From Verrucomicrobiota bacterium (GTDB taxonomy: Bacteria; Verrucomicrobiota; Verrucomicrobiia; Limisphaerales; CAIQOK01), in assembly GCA_025363535.1 (NCBI GenBank), contig JANYDP010000076.1, forward strand, positions 1-21,903: a stretch of 21,903 bases of DNA, in the 5' to 3' direction. The translations under genes were made by a program, and so were the position numbers. Positions 7,376 through 13,435 of the stretch are shown here, in pieces. Each line of letters starts with the position of its first letter. Positions within the stretch are counted from its first letter, which is position 1. The notes below the pieces were generated by a model. It had not been told where the DNA came from. It saw only the letters and a program-made list of their open reading frames with translations, and made no database searches.

Positions 7376-8494
7376 ATGTCATCAGACCTATCCAGCTTTG
7401 CCGAACGTCTGCGCGATCACATCGCCGTCTGGGCGGAATCGTTTCAAGCACGCAGCGACGCCGAATTCAACTCCCTCACCCTGCCCCTGTTTGCCCTGCA
7501 ATTCCAACACAACGCCGCCTACCGGAAAATCTGCGAGGCGAAAAATGCGCACCCCGAAGCCGTGGCGCACTGGTCGAAGATTCCCGCCGTGCCGACGACC
7601 GCGTTCAAGGAACTCAAGTTGACCAGCCTGTTGCCCGCCGAACGAACCCATGTTTTCCACTCCAGCGGCACTACGGAACAACGGCCCAGCCGGCATTTTC
7701 ACAGCGCCGAATCGCTCGCGGTTTATGAAACCTCGCTGCTGGCGTGGTTTCAATTTCACCTGCCACAAGCGAAACCGCTTGCCATCCTCACGCCTCCGCC
7801 AGGGGACGCGCCGCACTCGTCGCTCGTGCACATGTTCGACACCATCCGCCGGAAGGTTGGCGCGTCGGAACACAGCTTTCTCGGGCGCAGGGCGAATGAC
7901 CAATCGTGGACTCTGGATTTTCCAGCGGTTGTCCGGGCCTTGGAAATTGCCGGCCATGAAAATCAACCCGTCGTCATTCTCGGCACGGCGTTTTCCTTTG
8001 TGCATCTGCTGGATTATCTGGCGGAACACAACCTGCACTTCCGGCTGCCGAAAGATTCCCGCGCGCTGGAGACCGGCGGTTACAAAAACCGCTCGCGGGT
8101 TTTGCCGAAGGCCGAACTGCACGCGCTCATCACCAGACGGCTGGGCATTCCCGCAAAACAAATCCTCTGCGAATACGGCATGAGCGAACTGAGTTCGCAG
8201 GCCTACGATCAGCGGGGAGACACCTCACGTTTCACGCCTCACGTTTCACGCCCCTTCCTTTTCCCGCCGTGGGCACGCACGCAGATCATCTCGCCGGAAA
8301 CCGGCCGCGAAGTCCCCGAGGGCGCAACGGGTTTGATCCGTGTGTTCGATCTGGCCAACGTGTTTTCCGTGCTGGCCGTGCAAACCGAAGACCTCGCCAT
8401 CCGCTGCGGTGACGGCTTTGAACTGCTGGGCCGCGCGGAGGCCGCCGAACCGCGCGGCTGCTCTTTGATGACCGCTTCAAATCCTCAATCGTAA
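7376..8494 (+). CDS. luxE: LuxE-like acyl-protein synthetase (adenylate-forming family)
   Basis: 372 aa. The family activates a fatty acid with ATP and passes it to a cysteine near its own C terminus, feeding the partner LuxC reductase. Visible: the nucleotide loop HSSGTTEQRPSRH at 95-107, CEYGMSELSSQ at 265-275, LIRVFDLAN, and RGCSL with Cys362 ten residues from the end, where the acylated Cys is expected. A heptad repeat at 8223-8254 encodes residues 283-293, just after the CEYGMSELSSQ motif. A second heptad cluster makes the last residues and the TAA stop, so the tail has probably been altered. No luciferase (luxAB) gene is present, so bioluminescence is not implied. Confidence 0.85.
   Translation: MSSDLSSFAERLRDHIAVWAESFQARSDAEFNSLTLPLFALQFQHNAAYRKICEAKNAHPEAVAHWSKIPAVPTTAFKELKLTSLLPAERTHVFHSSGTTEQRPSRHFHSAESLAVYETSLLAWFQFHLPQAKPLAILTPPPGDAPHSSLVHMFDTIRRKVGASEHSFLGRRANDQSWTLDFPAVVRALEIAGHENQPVVILGTAFSFVHLLDYLAEHNLHFRLPKDSRALETGGYKNRSRVLPKAELHALITRRLGIPAKQILCEYGMSELSSQAYDQRGDTSRFTPHVSRPFLFPPWARTQIISPETGREVPEGATGLIRVFDLANVFSVLAVQTEDLAIRCGDGFELLGRAEAAEPRGCSLMTASNPQS
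8223..8254 (+). repeat. Heptad repeat, ACGYNTC family, copy C: in frame inside the luxE-like gene
   Basis: Units ACGTTTC, ACGCCTC, ACGTTTC, ACGCCCC run in tandem at 8227-8254. The 14-mer CCTCACGTTTCACG occurs twice back to back (8223-8236 and 8237-8250). It is read in frame as part of the protein (TSRFTPHVSRP, residues 283-293). Confidence 0.78.
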
Positions 8495-8514
8495 ATCGTA
8501 ATTCATAAATTGCT
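8480..8514 (+). repeat. Heptad repeat, AATCGTA family, at the luxE/luxC junction
   Basis: Five 7-bp units: AATCCTC, AATCGTA, AATCGTA, ATTCATA, AATTGCT. It is AT-rich in a GC-rich setting. The luxE-like TAA stop (8492-8494) lies inside it, and the TTG start of the luxC-like gene begins at its last base. The two middle units are identical. Confidence 0.68.
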
Positions 8515-9872
8515 TGAACCTGCCCAACTATTTCATCGCCGACCTGCCGCCGGAAGCCGCGCTCACCGCCGGGATGATCGGCGAGGCGTGCCAGACCTTG
8601 AAGCACAACCGCGAAACGTATCTCGCGGGCCGTTCGACGTTGAGCCTGGTCGAAACGTTTTGCGGACTGGCCGAGGCCTGGCTGCACCCGGAATATCCTT
8701 TCCGCAAACTCGCGTTGCAAAACGCCGCCGCCGCCGGTTTCTCGCCGGCCACGCTCGCCAGCGGTCTTGACGCCTTTTTCAAACCCTTCACGCCGGAAAA
8801 TTTCAACGCGCTGCTCATCCAGGATTTCGGCCACGCGCGGCGGCTAGACGAACTGTTGTCCACCACGGCCGAGGAAAAGCAGGCGCGCGCCGCCTGCGTG
8901 CGCGGCCCGGAACTGCTCGCCCACATCGCGGCAGGCAACCTTCCAAATCCCGCGCTGATGAGCCTCGTGCTGGGTTTTTTGACGCGCTCGGCGCAGTTCG
9001 TCAAGTGTGCCAGCGGCACGTCGCTGCTGCCCCGGCTGTTTGCCCATTCGCTGTACGAGGTGGAACCCAAGCTGGGCGCGTGCCTCGAAATCGCCGAGTG
9101 GCCGGGCGGCAGCGCGGAGCTGGAAAACGCGCTGTTTGCCGAGGCGGATTGCGTCACCGCCACGGGCGGCGACGCAACGCTCGCCGCGATTCGTTCGCGG
9201 CTGCCGGTCAGAACGCGGCTGCTCGGCTACGGCCAGCGCGTCAGTTTTGGCTACGTCGCGAGCGGAGCGCTGACCAGTTTCAACACGAAAAAAGTCGTGG
9301 CGCGCGCGGCCACGGACATCGTGGCGTGGAATCAACTCGGCTGCCTGTCGCCGCATGTGATCTACGTCGAGCACGGCGGCGGCGTGGCGGCGGAGCATTT
9401 CGCCGAACTGCTCGCCGAGGAACTGGCGCGCCGCGAGGAAGCCGAACCGCGCGGCGACATTGCGGTGGAAACGGCGGCGGCCATCGCGTCGCGCCGGGCG
9501 TTTTATGAAGTACGCGCGGCCCATTCGCCCGACACGCGTTTCTGGCGCAGCGAAAACTCGACGGCGTGGACCGTGGTGTACGAGGCGGATGCGCGTTTCC
9601 AGTTGTCCTGCCTGCACCGGTTCATTTACGTGAAGGGCGTGACGGATGTGAAGGCGTTGTTGGAAAGCGCCGACAGCGTGTGCGGCCAGGTTTCGACCAT
9701 CGGCATCGCCGCCCCGGAGGAACGGATGCGGGAGCTGGCGGCGCAACTGGCGCGCTGGGGCGCAACACGGATTTGCCCGCTGGGCCAGATGCAAAACCCG
9801 CCGCTGACGTGGCGGCATGATGGGCGGCCGGCGCTGGGAGATTTGGTGACGTGGACGGACTTTGAAACGTGA
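8514..9872 (+). CDS. luxC: LuxC-like acyl-CoA/acyl-protein reductase
   Basis: 452 aa from a TTG start. It would reduce an activated acyl group (from the LuxE-like protein or acyl-CoA) to a fatty aldehyde with NADPH. The fold is of the aldehyde-dehydrogenase type, with the catalytic cysteine in GCLSPHVIYVE at Cys277, preceded by a glycine-rich cofactor region (TATGGDATLAAI) and LGYGQRVSFGYV. The N terminus reads NLPNYFIADLPPEA, which I take as the usual start of bacterial LuxC relatives, so TTG 8514 is preferred; the next in-frame ATG would remove about 20 residues. The TGA stop is made by a heptad repeat. Together with the upstream gene it suggests fatty aldehyde or alcohol formation of unknown purpose. 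Confidence 0.88.
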   Translation: MNLPNYFIADLPPEAALTAGMIGEACQTLKHNRETYLAGRSTLSLVETFCGLAEAWLHPEYPFRKLALQNAAAAGFSPATLASGLDAFFKPFTPENFNALLIQDFGHARRLDELLSTTAEEKQARAACVRGPELLAHIAAGNLPNPALMSLVLGFLTRSAQFVKCASGTSLLPRLFAHSLYEVEPKLGACLEIAEWPGGSAELENALFAEADCVTATGGDATLAAIRSRLPVRTRLLGYGQRVSFGYVASGALTSFNTKKVVARAATDIVAWNQLGCLSPHVIYVEHGGGVAAEHFAELLAEELARREEAEPRGDIAVETAAAIASRRAFYEVRAAHSPDTRFWRSENSTAWTVVYEADARFQLSCLHRFIYVKGVTDVKALLESADSVCGQVSTIGIAAPEERMRELAAQLARWGATRICPLGQMQNPPLTWRHDGRPALGDLVTWTDFET

Positions 9873-9893
9873 TGCGTGAAAGGATCACGCAAC
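9864..9893. repeat. Heptad repeat, ACGYNTC family, copy D: end of the luxC-like gene
   Basis: Units GAAACGT and GATGCGT (the complement of ACGTTTC and ACGCATC) run 9864-9877, followed by a variant spacer and ACGCAAC at 9887-9893. TGCGTGA (9873-9879) pairs with TCACGCA (9885-9891). The TGA stop of the luxC-like gene (9870-9872) is inside it. Confidence 0.7.
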
Positions 9894-9911
9894 GCGCCGC
9901 AGGATTATTTT

Positions 9912-10274
9912 ATGAACATCGAACTACGAAAATCTTTTCAGTTTGAAGCGGCGCATCTGCTGCCGCATCTGCCGGAGAAACACAAATGCCGGCGGCTGCA
10001 CGGGCACAGCTTCCAGGTGGAAGTCGTGGTCGCGGGTCCGCTGGATGCCCGGCTGGGCTGGGTGATGGATTACGCGGAGATTTCGGCGGCGTTCAAGCCG
10101 CTGTGGGAAAAGCTGGATCACTATTACCTCAACGAAATTCCCGGCCTGGAAAATCCGACGAGCGAAAACGTGGCGGTGTGGATCTGGCAGAAGTTAAAAC
10201 CCAGACTGCCGTTGCTTACGGAAGTTGTCGTCGCCGAAACCTGCACGGCGCGGTGTGTTTATCGCGGACCGTAG
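9912..10274 (+). CDS. queD: 6-pyruvoyl-tetrahydropterin synthase / 6-carboxytetrahydropterin synthase family (QueD-like)
   Basis: 120 aa, the family's usual size. QueD turns dihydroneopterin triphosphate into 6-carboxytetrahydropterin in queuosine and 7-deazaguanine synthesis; close relatives make other pterins. Zinc ligands are His15 (FEAAH) and His30/His32 in LHGHS, with Cys26 as catalytic thiol. DYAEI, LDHYYLNE, NPTSENVAVWIW and VAETCTARCVY follow in the normal order. The start is ATG 9912, preceded by AGGA at 9900-9903, one of the few Shine-Dalgarno-like sites in the window. An upstream in-frame ATG at 9876 lies in repeat D and is rejected. No queC or queE is nearby. Confidence 0.92.
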   Translation: MNIELRKSFQFEAAHLLPHLPEKHKCRRLHGHSFQVEVVVAGPLDARLGWVMDYAEISAAFKPLWEKLDHYYLNEIPGLENPTSENVAVWIWQKLKPRLPLLTEVVVAETCTARCVYRGP

Positions 10275-10322
10275 CCGCGGAAAATTTTTGCAATTTTTCC
10301 ACGCCCCATTCATCTTCCGCCC

Positions 10323-10694
10323 ATGACGCAGCCGCTTGCTTTGGTCGTGTATGAAAAAATCCTGCCCGGCACCCAGCTGGTGAACCGGTTGCAGGACTTG
10401 CATTACCGCGTCCAGGTCGTGACCGACACCGATACGTTGACGGCCTGCGCCCAGCAGGAGATGCCGATGCTGGTGCTGGCCGACCTGACTTCAGCCCGCC
10501 AGAATGTGTGCGCCGCCATCCGCCAGTTGCGCCAGACACAGGGCACCAACCACATTCCGGTCATCGCCTTCGGCCCCGAAAACTCGGCGGACCTGGACGC
10601 CGCGCTGGACGCGGGCGCGGTGCTGGCGACGAGCGAGGCGGCGATCTTAAGCCACCTGCCGGAGTTGCTGGAGCAGGCGCTGCGGGTGGAGTGA
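10323..10694 (+). CDS. Degenerate receiver-like (pseudo-receiver) domain protein
   Basis: 123 aa, one domain. The pattern of short hydrophobic strands (LALVVYE, RVQVVTD, LVLADLT, IPVIAFG, AVLATS) fits a CheY-like receiver fold. Asp55 in LADLT sits where the phosphoacceptor belongs. The paired acidic residues at the end of strand 1, the Thr/Ser after strand 4 and the Lys after strand 5 are not evident, so ordinary aspartyl phosphorylation is doubtful. It may be a binding module or adaptor. It sits 48 bp after the QueD-like gene on the same strand; no sensor kinase is adjacent. The family call is from pattern only. Confidence 0.62.
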   Translation: MTQPLALVVYEKILPGTQLVNRLQDLHYRVQVVTDTDTLTACAQQEMPMLVLADLTSARQNVCAAIRQLRQTQGTNHIPVIAFGPENSADLDAALDAGAVLATSEAAILSHLPELLEQALRVE

Positions 10695-10906
10695 TCCCGC
10701 CGATCATGGGTGTGATTCATGTCAGGTGCGGGCGCTGGCATTTCTCCCGTCGTCCTCATTCTCGTCCTGGCATTGCCTTTGTTTCGAGTGACGAGAACGA
10801 CGAGAACGAACCGACCGCCTCCCCCACTTTTAATCTCACCCGCCAAACATTACGGATAAAAAACACGTTGGACAATTGCAGGGGAATCGGTAGAGTCTCG
10901 CCACTT
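10695..10906. other. Intergenic region with an inverted GACGAGAA repeat
   Basis: 212 bp without a convincing gene; the frame of the next gene is open across it but the residues look non-coding. It holds TTCTCGTC (10759-10766) and its inverse GACGAGAA (10790-10797), each within a longer CTCGTC-rich or GACGAGAAC-rich arm. The right arm repeats GACGAGAAC twice. The promoter of the small membrane protein pair closes the region. Confidence 0.5.
10868..10896 (+). promoter_or_regulatory. Sigma70-type promoter placed for a near-leaderless mRNA
   Basis: TTGGAC (10868-10873), a 17-bp spacer and TAGAGT (10891-10896). Only ten bases separate the -10 box from the ATG at 10907, so transcription should begin about four bases before the start codon. 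No ribosome-binding site fits in that space. Confidence 0.55.
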
Positions 10907-11191
10907 ATGAAAAGCGACCCCTTGACTGGAACCTTGATAGGCGTGCTGGCGGTCAGCGTGCTTCTCTCGGGATATTTTTTCACTTCGTACATCATGAGGT
11001 CCCGCGAGATCCGCAATTCGCAGGCCATGCTGATGGGCATCAACGCCCGCCGCCAGGCCATGAACGCGCTGGTGCTTGACGTGATGGAATACAGCAAGAC
11101 GCATCCGGCGATTGACCCGCTGCTCGAAGCCACCAACCTCAAACCCAAAACCGGCACCGCCGCCCCCGCCGCCAAACCCGCAACTAAGTAA
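10907..11191 (+). CDS. Small single-pass membrane protein, paralogue 1
   Basis: 94 aa. One N-terminal membrane segment (about 8-28, IGVLAVSVLLSGYFFTSYI) is followed by a short charged helix region with MNALVLDVMEYSKTHPAIDPLL and an Ala/Pro/Lys-rich tail. I do not recognise a family. The start ATG 10907 is chosen over a much longer upstream frame because it gives the membrane segment at the N terminus and follows the promoter at 10868-10896. The next gene encodes a related protein after a 7-bp gap, so the pair is probably one operon and may form a complex in the inner membrane. Confidence 0.66.
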   Translation: MKSDPLTGTLIGVLAVSVLLSGYFFTSYIMRSREIRNSQAMLMGINARRQAMNALVLDVMEYSKTHPAIDPLLEATNLKPKTGTAAPAAKPATK

Positions 11192-11198
11192 CCGGCTT

Positions 11199-11534
11199 AT
11201 GGACGAATCCAACCCCACTCCCGACGTGACCGAGTTGCAGGCGCAATGCCAGTGTTTGCGCGTACAAGTGCAGATCACCTTGATCCTGCTGATCATGGTC
11301 AGCGGCATTTTCACGGTGTTTCTCCGGAGCCAGAACAAATATGCCGGCGTGGATTTGAACAGCGTCAAGCCCATGATCGAGGAATACACGAAGAACCAGG
11401 AGCCGATGATGAATGATTTTGTCAAACGCCTGGTGGATTACGGCAAGACCCATCCTGATTTCAACGCCATCTACAAAAAATACGGCATGGATCAGTTGAC
11501 AGTGAATCCCTCCAACGCCGCCCCGAAAAAGTAG
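11199..11534 (+). CDS. Small single-pass membrane protein, paralogue 2
   Basis: 111 aa. A polar N terminus (about 1-24) precedes a membrane segment (ITLILLIMVSGIFTVFL, about 25-45), then a soluble C-terminal region with MNDFVKRLVDYGKTHPDFNAIY. That stretch aligns with MNALVLDVMEYSKTHPAIDPLL of the preceding gene, sharing MN, V, Y, and KTHP at the same spacing, so the two look like tandem duplicates. No named family is recognised. The start ATG is seven bases after the first gene's stop. It is convergent with the LAB_N gene, with three bases between the stops. Confidence 0.66.
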   Translation: MDESNPTPDVTELQAQCQCLRVQVQITLILLIMVSGIFTVFLRSQNKYAGVDLNSVKPMIEEYTKNQEPMMNDFVKRLVDYGKTHPDFNAIYKKYGMDQLTVNPSNAAPKK

Positions 11535-11537
11535 TTG

Positions 11538-11945
11538 TCACCGCGCGGCTGGTTTCGCTTCGGGCACCAGTCGCGCCCCGCACTCCGCGCAAAACTTCGC
11601 CGTCGGCGGACAGGAATTTCCACACCCCCCGCAATCCACCTGCGCCTCGCCGTGCCGTTGGTGGATGATGAGATTGCGGATGTAGGGAATCCAGTTGAAG
11701 GCGTAGGAGAAGATCACCACGTAGTGCTTGTCGTAACACACCGCAAAGACGAGCATCAGCAGGGAACCGCCGAGACTCAACCACCAGAACGCCGCCGGGA
11801 CGACTACCTGGCCTTTCTTTTCCGTCGCATACCACTGCACCAGGAAGCGCGAGAAAAACACCGCCTGGCCGGTCCAGCCCACGACGTTCCAAAAAATTTC
11901 CCACGCGGTCCAGTCGTGGCCGAAAAAATGTCTCAGAAAATCCAT
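11538..11945 (-). CDS. LAB_N-domain membrane protein with C-terminal zinc ribbon
   Basis: 135 aa. Residues about 20-95 match the lipid-A-disaccharide synthase N-terminal (LAB_N) domain: WTGQAVFFSRFLVQWYATEKKG, VVPAAFWWLSLGGSLLMLVFAV, and FNWIPYIRNLI. Three membrane helices are likely. Free-standing LAB_N proteins occur in many bacteria near glycan or lipid genes, with unproven function. The C-terminal 30 residues form a zinc-ribbon-like knuckle pair, CGGCGNSC and FCAECG, ending in a basic Ala/Pro tail. I do not know this fusion as standard. It is followed upstream, in transcription order, by the MscS gene with about 37 bp between. Confidence 0.82.
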   Translation of the reverse strand: MDFLRHFFGHDWTAWEIFWNVVGWTGQAVFFSRFLVQWYATEKKGQVVVPAAFWWLSLGGSLLMLVFAVCYDKHYVVIFSYAFNWIPYIRNLIIHQRHGEAQVDCGGCGNSCPPTAKFCAECGARLVPEAKPAAR

Positions 11946-11982
11946 CGGGCAAAATTACGGTTTAGCGGGCTTCACGGATAGT

Positions 11983-13266
11983 TCAATTTACCTCTGCCCG
12001 GGCCGGCCCGGCGGGCTTCACGTAAACCGTCTGCGTCGGGAACGCAAACTCGATCCCCTCGGCGTCAAACCGTTCCTTGATTTTCAAATTCAGCTCCTGC
12101 ATCCCCGCGAAATAAAGTTTTTGCTCCGACCCCTTCCACCAGTGGATCACCTGCACGCTCAGGGCGGAGTCGGCAAACTTGCTGAAGCTCACGATCAAAT
12201 CCTCCGTCTGCGGATGCGCGCGGTAAATCTCCTCCAGCAGTTGAATCGCCCGCCGCAGCTTCGGCAGCGGCGTGTCGTACGTCAGGCCGAAGCTCATTTC
12301 CGTTTTGATGTTCGGCCGCCGCGTGATGTTCGTGATGATGGCGTTGCCCATCGTCTTGTTGGGAATCGTCACATGATGCCCGTCCAGGTTGCGGACGCGC
12401 GTGCTGCGCAGGCCGATGGCTTCCACGCTCCCCTCCACGTTGTCCACCCGGATGCGGTCGCCGATGTGAAACGGCTTGTCCAAAAAAATCGCCACCGCGC
12501 CGAACAGATTCGCCACCGTGTCCTGCGCCGCCAGCCCGAGCGCCAGCCCGCCGATGGACAGGCCGGCCAGCAGACTGGTGACATGCATCCCCAGGTTTTC
12601 CGCCGTCAGCAAAATCGCCGCGATGACGATGCCCACCCGCGCGCTCTTGCGCAGCACCGGGAACAGATGTTCGTGAAACAGTTTGTCCTGCGAGGACGCC
12701 GTGCGGTCGCGCCACAATCCCAGCAGCAGATCGGCGACCTTCACGGCGACGTAGGTGATCGAACAGGCCACCGCGAGAATCAGGGCGTTCCGCAGAAATG
12801 TTTCCGCCGCCGCCGGCCAGTGAAACATGTTCAGACCGATGTGCAGAAAAATCACAAAGGCCACCACCTTGACCGGCCCGTGTAACAGCTCCAGCAACAG
12901 GTCGTCGAACTTCGTCTCGGTTTTTTTTGCCCAATGCTTCAGCCAGGAATTGACGATGTAGTTCAGCAGTTTGGAAACGTAGAACGCCAGCAGGATGAAA
13001 ACCAGCGACGCTCCATACTTCCACAACGGCTCGCCGAAGAAAGTGTTCGACTGCAAAAACTCCACCCGATCCAAACCAAACGTCACATGACATTCATCCA
13101 GCCGCGACAGCACTCGAACCACCGTGTTGGTTTTTCCCGGCAAACGAATCGTCGGCACCCCATTGGTCGGGGACGACTCCTGCGCGTTCGCCCAGATTGC
13201 CCAGCCCAGCGTGAACAACAAAGCTAGCAAGCCCGCGCGGTAAATCAATTGATGCTTCAACTTCAT
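11983..13266 (-). CDS. MscS-family mechanosensitive ion channel with signal peptide
   Basis: 427 aa from ATG 13266. It should open under membrane tension to release solutes during hypo-osmotic shock. A signal peptide (ending near ANA|QE) leads into a periplasmic stretch with a lone cysteine, then about four membrane helices. The pore helix and upper vestibule motif ALGLAAQDTVANLFGAVAI is at about 241-259, followed by KPFHIGDRI and the beta domain ending in the alpha/beta C terminus (FAFPTQTVYV). A start at 13287 would add seven residues, but a promoter (TTGTCG-N17-TCTAAT) places transcription downstream of that codon, so 13266 is preferred. Confidence 0.92.
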   Translation of the reverse strand: MKLKHQLIYRAGLLALLFTLGWAIWANAQESSPTNGVPTIRLPGKTNTVVRVLSRLDECHVTFGLDRVEFLQSNTFFGEPLWKYGASLVFILLAFYVSKLLNYIVNSWLKHWAKKTETKFDDLLLELLHGPVKVVAFVIFLHIGLNMFHWPAAAETFLRNALILAVACSITYVAVKVADLLLGLWRDRTASSQDKLFHEHLFPVLRKSARVGIVIAAILLTAENLGMHVTSLLAGLSIGGLALGLAAQDTVANLFGAVAIFLDKPFHIGDRIRVDNVEGSVEAIGLRSTRVRNLDGHHVTIPNKTMGNAIITNITRRPNIKTEMSFGLTYDTPLPKLRRAIQLLEEIYRAHPQTEDLIVSFSKFADSALSVQVIHWWKGSEQKLYFAGMQELNLKIKERFDAEGIEFAFPTQTVYVKPAGPARAEVN

Positions 13267-13275
13267 GACCCGGGA

Positions 13276-13304
13276 ATTAGAAACCATCCGCCCCGGCGCG
13301 ACAA
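13276..13304 (-). promoter_or_regulatory. Promoter of the MscS gene, close to the start codon
   Basis: On the minus strand TTGTCG (13304-13299) and TCTAAT (13281-13276, five of six bases of the consensus) are 17 bp apart. The expected start is about 13269, three bases before ATG 13266. This decides the start codon and suggests a leaderless message. Confidence 0.5.
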
Positions 13305-13435
13305 GCCTCCCCTCCAGGTTGCGTTAGAAATGAAACGGGATGATTTCGCGCGACCTGCCCCTGCCGCCGACCGGCCGGCCGGAAATAAACTGGCCAACCC
13401 CCAACGGCACTGGCAGTTTCCGCCGCAGATTTTAT

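Noticed and set aside
4131..9893. A CRISPR array made by the ACGYNTC clusters
   Set aside because: Units are 7 bp, clusters are far apart and no constant spacer length or cas gene exists.
10279..10300. AT-rich GGAAAA/TTTTCC stretch after queD as an intrinsic terminator
   Set aside because: The stem is only six A/T-rich base pairs and no T run follows.
10508..10906. Upstream extension of the first small membrane protein frame
   Set aside because: It overlaps the receiver-like gene and a promoter, and would place the membrane segment mid-protein. ATG 10907 is better supported.
12065..13093. 342-codon frame overlapping the MscS gene in another frame of the same strand
   Set aside because: The MscS frame has signal peptide, membrane helices and family motifs; this one is low-complexity.
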